Program-made: the position numbers and the translations under genes | Shown: positions 17,212 through 24,634 of the stretch, piece after piece | How the letters are laid out: every line of letters starts with the position of its first letter | Numbering within the stretch: position 1 is the first letter of the stretch | The notes under the pieces: generated by a model | Seen by the model: only the letters and a program-made list of their open reading frames with translations | The model's database searches: none | Told to the model about the DNA's origin: nothing | Assembly: GCA_029945625.1 (NCBI GenBank) | Contig: JAQSCW010000055.1 | Location: forward strand, 1 to 64,000 | Reading direction: 5' to 3' | DNA from: a bacterium | Lineage (GTDB): Bacteria; Bacteroidota; Bacteroidia; B-17B0; Aurantibacillaceae | DNA length: 64,000 nucleotides

Positions 17212-18234
17212 ATGAAAAGAATTTACCCTGTAGTCCTCACATTAATTACAGCCATGAGCCTTCAAGCGCAGCTCACGCAAAGTAATCATGCGCCCGCAGC
17301 AGGCGACCAATACACCACCTTAGATTGTGGTGCTACCGGACCGGGTGCCTCGGGAGCCGGTACCGTTTGGAATTTTTCGTCGGTGCCAACCCTCACCAAT
17401 GCCGCATTATTACACAGCGGGGTATCTGTAAGTTCTGCTACCTATGCCAATGCAACGGTGGCCATGGGCACGTCGGTAACCGATATTTCGTATTATAAAT
17501 CAAGTGCTAACGACTTGCTCTATTATGGAGGGAATCTACCAATAGCGGGGTATAGCGTTTCTATTAATTATACAACAGCACCGGCCGTCTATGCATCCTA
17601 TCCTATGACCATGGGTACTACCAGTACAGCAGTAATCGGCGGCAGTATCAATGTTACTGTTCCAACTACAGCTGCAGGTCCTTTTACAGGCACGTGTCGC
17701 GTAATTGCCGATGGTACCGGTACGCTTATTTTACCGGGTGGCGTTACGTATACAAATGTGTTGAGAGTGCTCACAAGTCAAACTATTAGCGCAACCATTA
17801 TCTTGCCGGTTACCGTAAATCAGGAAACATACAATTATTATGCACCAACTATCAAGGCACCTATTTTTACCATCGCCTCTACAACGTTGACCTCGTTTAG
17901 CGGACCCAGCACACAAACAATGGTAACCCGAAACAAGGATGCAGTGGGAACTGCGACCAATACAACAGGTATACTTGAGAATTCGGCAGTAAAAAACACA
18001 TTTTCAGTGTATCCTAATCCAAGTACCACCTTTGTTACCATTTTGGCACATGGCGCGGATGCCGCTCAAGCGCTGATCTACGACGTTACAGGAAAAATGG
18101 TTGATAGGGCTTCGTTCACTGATGGAAAAGCAAAATTAGATGTATCGGAGTACAATAAGGGACTTTACTTCTTTACAGTTATTGCTAGCGACAACAGCAA
18201 ACTGGGAGGCGGAAAAATTACTGTGAGTCAGTAG
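17212..18234 (+). CDS. Secreted protein with T9SS type A sorting domain
   Basis: I start at ATG 17212 because MKRIYPVVLTLITAMSLQAQ is a signal peptide; the upstream in-frame ATG adds a polar stretch. The 340-residue mature part is rich in Thr, Ser, Gly and Ala and strand-like. The last 75 residues are a type A sorting domain: FSVYPNPSTTFVTILAHGADAAQALIYDVTGKMVDRASF...LDVSEYNKGLYFFTVIASD...GGKITVSQ. The protein is therefore expected to cross the outer membrane by T9SS and be anchored or released at the surface. The central region is not recognised. A terminator follows. Confidence 0.88.
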   Translation: MKRIYPVVLTLITAMSLQAQLTQSNHAPAAGDQYTTLDCGATGPGASGAGTVWNFSSVPTLTNAALLHSGVSVSSATYANATVAMGTSVTDISYYKSSANDLLYYGGNLPIAGYSVSINYTTAPAVYASYPMTMGTTSTAVIGGSINVTVPTTAAGPFTGTCRVIADGTGTLILPGGVTYTNVLRVLTSQTISATIILPVTVNQETYNYYAPTIKAPIFTIASTTLTSFSGPSTQTMVTRNKDAVGTATNTTGILENSAVKNTFSVYPNPSTTFVTILAHGADAAQALIYDVTGKMVDRASFTDGKAKLDVSEYNKGLYFFTVIASDNSKLGGGKITVSQ

Positions 18235-18249
18235 ATTAAAAATTTTTTT

Positions 18250-18281
18250 AAAAAAAAGCCAGCCAAGCGGTTGGCTTTTTT
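18250..18281 (+). terminator. Rho-independent terminator
   Basis: The stem AAAGCCAGCC / GGTTGGCTTT (one G-U pair) with an AAGC loop is followed by a T run. It lies 16 bases after the T9SS protein stop. Confidence 0.85.
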
Positions 18282-18311
18282 AATTTTGTATCTCTACTAA
18301 AACCAAAGAAT

Positions 18312-18752
18312 ATGAACATAGAAGAAAAAGTAAACGGTGAAATTAAAACCGCCATGTTGGCCAAAGACGCAAAACGGTTGGAGGCATTACGTGCCATTAA
18401 ATCGGTGGTTTTATTATTAAAAACTTCTCCCGAAGGATTAACGGAAGACAGTGCAAATAAGGCCCTTCAAAAAGAAGTAAAGAAACGTAAAGAGACCTCT
18501 GAAATTTATAAAACACAAAATCGTCCGGATTTGGAAGAAGTAGAATTATTTCAGGCAAAAGTTATGGAAGAGTATTTACCAAAACAAATGGGCGAAGATG
18601 AAATCAAAGCGGAACTTATAAAGATCATTGCTTCCACAGGAGCTGCCGGTGCCGGCGATCTAGGAAAGGTGATGGGTGCCGCTTCGAAAGTGTTTGCCGG
18701 AAAAGCAGACAATAAAATTGTATCGGCGCTGGTAAAGCAGTTGCTGGGATAG
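18312..18752 (+). CDS. GatB/YqeY domain protein
   Basis: The 146-residue protein is a complete YqeY: N-terminal helical part MNIEEKVNGEIKTAMLAKDAKRLEALRAIKSVV and the C-terminal tRNA-binding-like domain with YLPKQMGEDEIKAELIKIIA and GDLGKVMGAASKVFAGKADNKIVSALVKQLL. The C-terminal domain is related to the tail of amidotransferase subunit GatB; the free-standing protein's role is not settled. A TAATTTTG -7 match at 18281-18288 overlaps the end of the upstream terminator. Confidence 0.92.
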   Translation: MNIEEKVNGEIKTAMLAKDAKRLEALRAIKSVVLLLKTSPEGLTEDSANKALQKEVKKRKETSEIYKTQNRPDLEEVELFQAKVMEEYLPKQMGEDEIKAELIKIIASTGAAGAGDLGKVMGAASKVFAGKADNKIVSALVKQLLG

Positions 18753-19193
18753 GTCGCAGCTCAGCATTCAAACGCTCAGATCATCGGATACTTTTCAGGG
18801 AGCATGTGAGGAAGCGTTTCTTTAAACATCTTAGGACACTGAGGCCCGATAGCATCGGGTTATACAAATGGCACGGAGAAGAGCAAGGTCTTCCGCTGGT
18901 TGGAGCATTTGCCCCGCATCATTCACGTTCTCCGCCGCTAGTATATGCTGTCTAAGTGGTTTATAAATCATCATGTTTTTTGAATTGACAGCAGGGTTTC
19001 AAATTCTGAGGAGCACTAAAGGATCTTGAGTTCAAAAAGATCGGCGCACAAATGTCCGGCCAAGCGAATAGATGTTTAGCCCGGTAGGTTAGACTCATAT
19101 CTACCGTACTACAGTGTATACACAAGTTACAACGCCGTTTATCACTTCCTTAGTGCACCTCAGTGCACTATGTGTCTAAGTGGTACATCAACC
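18753..19193. other. Intergenic, 441 bp, with small repeats
   Basis: No gene is supported. It contains a CCCGAT/ATCGGG hairpin (18845-18859), two copies of TGTCTAAGTGGT (at about 18950 and 19172) and a phased GTG ladder at about 19150-19185 (GTG every 9-10 bases). The ladder resembles a degenerate intergenic sequence seen in several bacterial phyla. Confidence 0.5.
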
Positions 19194-20012
19194 CTACCGC
19201 AAACGATACCGAATCGGTAATTGAAAATACACTTTCACAGCCTCTCCCTGCGCCATGGCGGGTTTCTTAAATTTTGGGATCATACTTACCACGCGTGCAG
19301 CTTCTTCATCTAATCCATAACCCAGGTGGTTGAGCAAACTGAGCGAACCTACCTCGCCGCTTTCATCCACCACAAATTTTACATACACCACGCCTTCCAC
19401 TCCTTCTTCGGAGGCTCTTGCCGGATAACGCATATGCGAGCTGATGAAATGGTATAAGGCACTTAACCCTCCCTCAAATTCAGGTTGAGAATCTACCTCG
19501 TAAGCGCCCTTAACAGTTTTTCCTTTTCCACCGGTAGTAGTAGTGCCGTTGCCGCCGGCGGTAAGACTATTGGTATCTGTGCCCCCGCTCGTAATGGTGG
19601 AGGTGGTACCGCTTGTTACCGTTGTTTCAGTGGTACTCTCTTTTTTGGCAAGAAGCACTGAGTCCACAACAGTTAGCGCGTGATTGTCATTGTTTTTGGT
19701 TTCGCGTGCGGGGGCCGGCGGATCAAGTTTCTTATCTACAGTTTTATCTTGTTTGGCAGTATTGTCGAAAGGGATTACGTACACCGTGTCGTGAATAAAG
19801 GGGGCTGCGGTGGCTTGTTCCGGTTCATTGCCTCGGTGACTGAGATAAAAAGCAGTAGAAAACATACTGCCAAATCCCAAAAGCATAATGGCTAATGATT
19901 TAGCGATTGTATGGCCATAACTGGAACGAATCTCGTACGCTCCGTAATTTTTGTTGCGATGTGCAAAAATTAGATCGTTTAATTTTTGCTCGTTGTTTAA
20001 TAGATAACTCAT
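19194..20012 (-). CDS. TonB-family energy transducer
   Basis: The 272-residue protein has a short cytoplasmic start (NEQKLNDLIFAHRNKNYGAYEIRSSY), one transmembrane helix (about 36-58) and a periplasmic linker rich in Lys, Thr and Gly (TTETTVTSGTTSTI and so on). It ends in a TonB_C domain (about 180-272: QPEFEGGLSALYHFISSHMRYPARASEEGVEGVVYVKFVVD...PIRYRLR). It would link proton motive force to outer-membrane receptors such as the one at 4204-6549. No exbB or exbD gene is adjacent. The linker has little proline, unlike classical TonB. Confidence 0.9.
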   Translation of the reverse strand: MSYLLNNEQKLNDLIFAHRNKNYGAYEIRSSYGHTIAKSLAIMLLGFGSMFSTAFYLSHRGNEPEQATAAPFIHDTVYVIPFDNTAKQDKTVDKKLDPPAPARETKNNDNHALTVVDSVLLAKKESTTETTVTSGTTSTITSGGTDTNSLTAGGNGTTTTGGKGKTVKGAYEVDSQPEFEGGLSALYHFISSHMRYPARASEEGVEGVVYVKFVVDESGEVGSLSLLNHLGYGLDEEAARVVSMIPKFKKPAMAQGEAVKVYFQLPIRYRLR

Positions 20013-20452
20013 GATAACAGGTGTTGGTGAGGTAGAATTTAATCATAAGTCATAGAATTTATTTTAAAGGTACAATCAATGTTCTCTTAATAAAAAGACA
20101 TACTTAAAAGTGGCAAGAATTCGTTTTTAATTGGAAGCCCCCACTGTAGAAGCGGTTATAAAAAATCAGTGAAAGGACGCCGAGGCTTTTCAAATTTAGG
20201 ACCGAATGCTCACTATTTATAAAAGGGCCCGCAGCGCAGCACGACAAAAGTACAGTGTACTTTTGGGCGAGGCAGTGCGTAAGCCTGAAGCAGCCCGACT
20301 CCATGAAGCAGAGGCCTGACAAAAGAAGGGAAAGCCTCGCTTCATGGGAGGCACGCCCAAATTATTTCAATTTTAAAGATAAAAATCTCCGTTCACCCGC
20401 CACCTTTTAAGCCAAAAATCTAAAAGCTATTGCTTATCTTTAGCACTTAGTT
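20013..20452. other. Intergenic with a large structured element
   Basis: A 440-bp divergent gap between tonB and the acyltransferase gene. Most of it is the element at 20220-20362. The rest must hold both promoters; I see only weak -7 matches (TATCTTTA near 20430). Confidence 0.5.
20220..20362 (-). repeat. Hairpin-rich intergenic repeat element
   Basis: It contains a perfect 9-bp palindrome AAAAGTACA-G-TGTACTTTT (20246-20264) and a long imperfect stem (20299-20315 with 20334-20350, cores ATGAAGC / GCTTCAT). It ends in GGCACGCCCAAA (20351-20362). Read on the minus strand it starts TTTGGGCGTGCC, which matches the 9095-9180 element and the window-start repeats. The function is unknown. Confidence 0.55.
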
Positions 20453-21397
20453 ATGCAAAAGATCATAGACCCCATAAGCAAGGAAGCCCTGATTAGCGAG
20501 CTTAACAAAGAACGGTATGTGCGCAAGGCCAATAACGGTGATCATGAGATTTACATTGTAACGCACCATAACGCACCACATGTGATGCGCGAGATAGGTC
20601 GTTTACGAGAAGTAACCTTTCGGCATGCCGGAGGCGGTACCGGGAAGGAGATTGATATTGATGATTTTGATACCTGCAATAATCCCTACCAGCAGTTATT
20701 GGTTTGGGACCCTAAAGACAAGGAAATTGTGGGAGCTTACCGTTTTATTCTCATCAAAGATGCTGAATTTGTAGATGGGAAAGTAAAATTAGCCACCACC
20801 GAATTATTTGATTTCAGCGATAAATTCTACAAAGAGTATGTAAACGAAACCATTGAACTCGGACGCTCCTTTATTCAACCTTTGTACCAACCGGGCGAGA
20901 ATCGCCGGAAGGGATTATTCAGTCTTGATAATTTATGGGACGGATTAGGCGCTATTGTGATCGATAACCCTTCGCAAAAACATTTTTACGGAAAAGTAAC
21001 CATGTACACCGATTTTAATGTTCTGGCCCGCGATTACATTCTTACGTTCATGAATCATTATTTTCCCGATCCCGACAAACTCGTGGTGCCTATTCACAGT
21101 GTGGTAATAGCGTCGGATATGAGTCAGTTTTTAAAAGAACTTAAGGAGCTGCCTTATAAAGAGGGCCATGCCGCTTTACATAAACGTGTAAAAGAACTTG
21201 GCGAAAACATTCCGCCCTTAATGAATGCATACATGAATTTGAGTCCTACGATGAAAAGTTTTGGTACCGCCACTAATCCCACCTTTGGAGGTGTGGAAGA
21301 AACCGGTATTTTGGTAACTATTAAGGATGTGTATGAGAGCAAGAAAGAAAGACATTTTACATCGTACTTAAAAGAGAAGGGAGTGATAAAACACTGA
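20453..21397 (+). CDS. GNAT/OlsB-like N-acyltransferase
   Basis: The 314-residue protein is a GNAT-fold acyltransferase of the hemolysin/OlsB type: REIGRLREVTFRHAGGGTGKEIDIDDFDTC (about 44-73), LLVWDPKDKEIVGAYRFI (about 83-100) and ELGRSFIQPLYQP (about 139-151). Relatives N-acylate an amino acid with a fatty acyl group to form ornithine- or glycine-lipids; in Bacteroides, GlsB does this for glycine lipids. I infer a similar aminolipid role, but the partner O-acyltransferase is not next to it. Its stop overlaps the engB start by one base. Confidence 0.75.
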   Translation: MQKIIDPISKEALISELNKERYVRKANNGDHEIYIVTHHNAPHVMREIGRLREVTFRHAGGGTGKEIDIDDFDTCNNPYQQLLVWDPKDKEIVGAYRFILIKDAEFVDGKVKLATTELFDFSDKFYKEYVNETIELGRSFIQPLYQPGENRRKGLFSLDNLWDGLGAIVIDNPSQKHFYGKVTMYTDFNVLARDYILTFMNHYFPDPDKLVVPIHSVVIASDMSQFLKELKELPYKEGHAALHKRVKELGENIPPLMNAYMNLSPTMKSFGTATNPTFGGVEETGILVTIKDVYESKKERHFTSYLKEKGVIKH

Positions 21398-22038
21398 TGT
21401 TGATCTCAAAAGCCATATTTAAACAAAGCTCTTCCAGTATTTTTGGTTGTCCCAAACCGGGCATTCAGGAATACGCCTTCATAGGAAGAAGTAATGTAGG
21501 AAAATCGTCGCTCATCAATATGTTATGTAACAATAATAAATTGGCAAAGATCTCTGCGACGCCGGGTAAGACCCAGTTGATTAATCATTTTTTGATCAAC
21601 GACCATTGGTATCTGGTAGATCTTCCCGGTTACGGATTTGCAAAAACGAGCAAGGACAAACGCACGAAATTTGAAACTATCATTTTTGATTATTGTAAGA
21701 AGCGTGAGAGTTTGAAATGTTTATTTGTGTTGATCGACAGCCGCTTGCCGCTGCAGAAAATAGATCTGGAATTTATGTTATGGTGCGCCGAAAATGAAAT
21801 CCCATTTAGCATGGTATACACCAAAACCGACAAAAACTCGAAAGCGGAATTGGCACGTAATATTAAGAACATTGAGAAAGAACTCTTGAAACACTGGGAA
21901 GAACTTCCCAATAGCTTTATATCTTCGGCTGAAAAAGGCGTTGGCAAGGACGACATTCTTGATTTCATTGCCTTTCAAATAAAGGAGCACACCGGCTTTA
22001 CAAGAAAGAGAGCGGTAGCTGAGGATGAAGAAGAATAG
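21397..22038 (+). CDS. engB: Ribosome biogenesis GTPase EngB (YsxC/YihA)
   Basis: The 213-residue protein has the TRAFAC GTPase motifs: G1 GRSNVGKSSLIN (about 29-40), the G2 Thr region SATPGKTQ, G3 DLPGYGFAK (about 75-83) and G4 TKTD (about 142-145). EngB acts in 50S subunit assembly and is generally essential. The start is coupled to the preceding gene (TGATG). A charged C-terminal tail (EDEEE) follows the core. Confidence 0.96.
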   Translation: MLISKAIFKQSSSSIFGCPKPGIQEYAFIGRSNVGKSSLINMLCNNNKLAKISATPGKTQLINHFLINDHWYLVDLPGYGFAKTSKDKRTKFETIIFDYCKKRESLKCLFVLIDSRLPLQKIDLEFMLWCAENEIPFSMVYTKTDKNSKAELARNIKNIEKELLKHWEELPNSFISSAEKGVGKDDILDFIAFQIKEHTGFTRKRAVAEDEEE

Positions 22039-22103
22039 AAATACCGTTGATTCTGATTCCGAAATCCAGACCCCTAATTCATAATTTTTAATTTTTAATT
22101 CTT

Positions 22104-22136
22104 AATTTATAATTTATAATTTATAATTTATAATTT
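22104..22136. repeat. AATTTAT heptamer repeat
   Basis: Four tandem AATTTAT units plus a partial fifth sit directly before the next gene, preceded by more AATTTTTA-like sequence. The tract is very AT-rich and ends six bases before the start codon of the following small gene. Confidence 0.8.
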
Positions 22137-22141
22137 CACAC

Positions 22142-22471
22142 ATGGCCAGCGACTGGGAGTTGTTACAAAATAAATTAAGAACACGTTTTGGCGGTGACAC
22201 CGATTACGATTCTATTTTATTTTTAATTGGTTTGCAGGAATTAGGTAAGCCCTTTCGGAAATACAAAAAGGATGAGAAATTGGAAGTGATGCACATTGCC
22301 ATTTGTACGTTGCTAGAGCCGTATGGATTTTATGAATTTCAGGGAAGAGATGAAGAAGGATGGCCTCATTGGAAATTAAAAGAGAATCTACCCTTTTTGG
22401 ACGCCAAACAGCAAAATAAACTCATCATCGATTCCATCATCGACTATTTTAAAAACACAGAGTTCATCTGA
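22142..22471 (+). CDS. Conserved small protein of unknown function
   Basis: The 109-residue soluble protein (MASDWELLQNKLRTRFGG...ILFLIGLQELGKPFRKYKKDEKLEVMHIAICTLLEPYGFYEF) is helical, acidic and basic in patches, with a conserved-looking Trp/Tyr-rich centre (YEFQGRDEEGWPHWKLKENLPFL). I recognise the type as a small uncharacterised Bacteroidota protein but know no function. It follows engB in the same direction with a 103-base AT-rich gap. Confidence 0.75.
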   Translation: MASDWELLQNKLRTRFGGDTDYDSILFLIGLQELGKPFRKYKKDEKLEVMHIAICTLLEPYGFYEFQGRDEEGWPHWKLKENLPFLDAKQQNKLIIDSIIDYFKNTEFI

Positions 22472-22698
22472 CCCGCACTAATTTTCCGAATTTCCCTCGT
22501 AAAACGCCCACTATTTTTGACGTCTTCAAAATTGTTAATATCCCGGGGATAAGAAATCGCCTAACCCACTAATTTCGATGCGGCGTCCCTTTCCCCACTT
22601 CCTAATAAAATCAGGCATGTAGAGCCTTTTTTAGCTTCTTTTTTTGGCTAAATACCTAGTAATGAACACTGTTCATAAGCTTTGTTTTTTCAACAATA
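22472..22698. other. Intergenic upstream of the dcw operon
   Basis: No gene is supported between 22472 and the MraZ-box array. An in-frame extension of mraZ back to 22644 runs through the operator repeats and promoter and has no homology to MraZ, so I exclude it. Confidence 0.5.
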
Positions 22699-22738
22699 GT
22701 GGTAAAAAATGGGGTAAAGTGGTAAAAAGTGGTAAAAG
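22699..22738 (+). promoter_or_regulatory. Four 10-bp direct repeats, probable MraZ operator
   Basis: The repeats are GTGGTAAAAA (22699), ATGGGGTAAA (22709), GTGGTAAAAA (22719) and GTGGTAAAAG (22729), in exact 10-bp phase. MraZ is known to bind short direct repeats with a TGG core spaced by about one helical turn upstream of mraZ. The array ends seven bases before the -7 element, so it covers the -33 region. Confidence 0.8.
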
Positions 22739-22744
22739 TTTGCT

Positions 22745-22752
22745 TATTTTTG
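22745..22752 (+). promoter_or_regulatory. -7 element of the dcw promoter
   Basis: TATTTTTG fits TAnnTTTG. It lies 24 bases before the mraZ ATG. The expected -33 position falls inside the MraZ-box array, consistent with repression by occlusion. Confidence 0.6.
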
Positions 22753-22775
22753 CTCAAATCCTTTATTTACCAGTA

Positions 22776-23246
22776 ATGACAGGCCTCATAGGAGAATACG
22801 ATTGTAAAGTGGACGCAAAAGGTCGCTTTATGTTTCCTATTGACTTAAGGAAGCAACTGGAGGCTCTTTTTGAAAAAGGATTTGTGATTAACCGCAACCT
22901 TCATCAAAAATGTTTGGTGCTGTATCCTATGAGTGAGTGGGAGAAACTCAATAAAAAGTTAAGTAAGCTCAATCGGTTAATTAAGGCCAACGATGTGTTT
23001 GTGCGAAAATTTACAGGTGGAGCCACCAATGTAGAAGCTGATAATTCGGGGCGCTTGCTTTTACCAAAATCATTAGGCGAGTACGCTGATATTAAATCCG
23101 ATCTCAAAGTACTTGGAAGTAATAACGTGATTGAGATTTGGGATAAAACGATGTATGAAGATTTCCTCAGCCAGGACATCAATATTGAAAAATTAGCAGA
23201 AGATGTTTTGGGTGGAATAAACTTTAACGACATCGGTGATGAGTAA
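22776..23246 (+). CDS. mraZ: Division/cell-wall cluster transcriptional repressor MraZ
   Basis: I start at ATG 22776 (MTGLIGEYDCKVDAKGRFMFP), the family N-terminus. The 156-residue protein has two AbrB-like SpoVT halves, each with the DxxGR signature: DAKGRF (about 13-18) and DNSGRLLLP (about 90-98). MraZ forms a ring, binds the repeats upstream of its own gene and represses the dcw operon. It overlaps the rsmH start by 8 bases. Confidence 0.95.
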   Translation: MTGLIGEYDCKVDAKGRFMFPIDLRKQLEALFEKGFVINRNLHQKCLVLYPMSEWEKLNKKLSKLNRLIKANDVFVRKFTGGATNVEADNSGRLLLPKSLGEYADIKSDLKVLGSNNVIEIWDKTMYEDFLSQDINIEKLAEDVLGGINFNDIGDE

Positions 23247-24150
23247 CGACTATCACAAGCCCGTTCTTTTACAAGCCTGTATTGACCATTTAAACATCCA
23301 ACCCGGCGGCACGTATGTAGACCTCACGTTTGGAGGTGGCGGCCATTCGGCGCACATCTTAAAACACCTCGACGCAAAAGGTAGATTATTTGCTTTTGAC
23401 CAGGATGTAGATGCGCAGAAAAATGTTTTAGACGACAAACGTTTTACACTCATTCCTCAGAACTTCAGATACCTTAAGAATTATCTGCGTTTGCAGGGTG
23501 TTACCAAAGTGGATGGAATTCTTGGAGACCTGGGTGTATCATCGCACCAGTTCGATGAGGCGGAAAGAGGTTTCTCCATTCGTTTCGATGCCGAACTAGA
23601 TATGCGGATGAACCGGGAGAATTCGCTCACCGCAAAACAAATCGTAAATGAGTACGAACCAAAAAAGCTTATTCTGCTTTTTAAGGAATATGGCGAGATC
23701 CACAACGCAGCGAAGTTGGTCAACAACATAGTGGAGGCACGAGAGCAGCACGAGATCGTGACCACCAATGATCTCAAAGAAGTAATCGGCAATTGCACTC
23801 CAAAATTTGAAGAGCACAAATATCTGGCAAAGGTGTTTCAGGCACTTAGGATCGAAGTGAATCAGGAAATGGAAGCGTTAAAAGAATGTTTGACACAATG
23901 CGTGGAGTTGTTGGTGAGGGGAGGCAGATTGGTGGTAATCTCCTATCATAGTTTAGAAGACAGGTTAGTGAAGAATATCATCAGAGCAGGAAATCCGGAG
24001 GGAATAGAAGTGAAAGATGTCATCTACGGTACAGGTAAAAAAATATTTAAGAATCTGAGTTCAAAACCGATTCTACCGGATGAACAGGAAATAAAAGGGA
24101 ACACCCGTGCCAGAAGCGCAAAATTGAGAGTAGCAGAAAAATTAGAATAG
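23239..24150 (+). CDS. rsmH: 16S rRNA (cytosine1402-N4)-methyltransferase
   Basis: The 303-residue MraW/RsmH has the SAM-binding start YVDLTFGGGGHSAHIL, GILGDLGVSSHQFDEAERGFS and the closing NTRARSAKLRVAE. It methylates C1402 of 16S rRNA in the decoding centre. ATG 23239 is preferred to a GTG one codon upstream; it overlaps the mraZ stop. It is the second gene of the dcw operon. Confidence 0.97.
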   Translation: MSNDYHKPVLLQACIDHLNIQPGGTYVDLTFGGGGHSAHILKHLDAKGRLFAFDQDVDAQKNVLDDKRFTLIPQNFRYLKNYLRLQGVTKVDGILGDLGVSSHQFDEAERGFSIRFDAELDMRMNRENSLTAKQIVNEYEPKKLILLFKEYGEIHNAAKLVNNIVEAREQHEIVTTNDLKEVIGNCTPKFEEHKYLAKVFQALRIEVNQEMEALKECLTQCVELLVRGGRLVVISYHSLEDRLVKNIIRAGNPEGIEVKDVIYGTGKKIFKNLSSKPILPDEQEIKGNTRARSAKLRVAEKLE

Positions 24151-24176
24151 ATTAACTAAAAGATAAAAAACACGAA

Positions 24177-24629
24177 TTGGCAAATAAATTCAGAGACATA
24201 CCGGTTACATCTGAACCTTTCGAAGAAAAACAAACTGTTGAGGAAATTGAATCGAAAGTTCAGAAGGTAAAAAGACCCCATAAAAAGGGTGTGTTGGCAA
24301 AGGGGTTGTCTTCGGTATTCAGCGGTACCTTTCTCACCAACGAAAAAACTCTTCAACATCTTCCATTTATCCTTTTCCTCGCCTTAATCGCTATTTTCTA
24401 TATCGCCAACGGTTATTATGCCGACGATAAGATTCGCGAAGTGAACAAAATTTCGAACCAATTAAAAGAATTACGGTCAGAATACATTTCCACGAAAAGT
24501 GAACTCATGTTTGCCAGTAAACAAAGTGAGGTAGCTAAATCGGTGGAGCCATTGGGACTAAAAGAGCCCCTGGTGCCTCCCATTAAAATTATGGTAGACA
24601 GCAGCGCACTCTATAAGACTCGTAATTAA
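24177..24629 (+). CDS. ftsL: FtsL-like division protein
   Basis: The 150-residue bitopic protein has a charged cytoplasmic N-terminus, one transmembrane helix (about 62-82, LPFILFLALIAIFYIANGYYA) and a periplasmic helix with coiled-coil character (REVNKISNQLKELRSEYISTKSELM). This architecture and position between rsmH and ftsI identify the Bacteroidota FtsL-like family. It is expected to join the FtsQLB-type complex that activates FtsWI. The start is TTG; no ATG lies in frame nearby. Confidence 0.85.
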   Translation: MANKFRDIPVTSEPFEEKQTVEEIESKVQKVKRPHKKGVLAKGLSSVFSGTFLTNEKTLQHLPFILFLALIAIFYIANGYYADDKIREVNKISNQLKELRSEYISTKSELMFASKQSEVAKSVEPLGLKEPLVPPIKIMVDSSALYKTRN

Positions 24630-24634
24630 AAAAA

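Noticed and set aside
18753-20452. Search for tRNA or riboswitch in the longer gaps
   Set aside because: No acceptor-stem/T-loop pattern or known riboswitch core was seen; only small hairpins and repeats.
22644-22775. In-frame N-terminal extension of mraZ
   Set aside because: It would translate the MraZ-box repeats and the promoter, and MraZ proteins begin at the MTGLIGEYDCKVDAKGR sequence.
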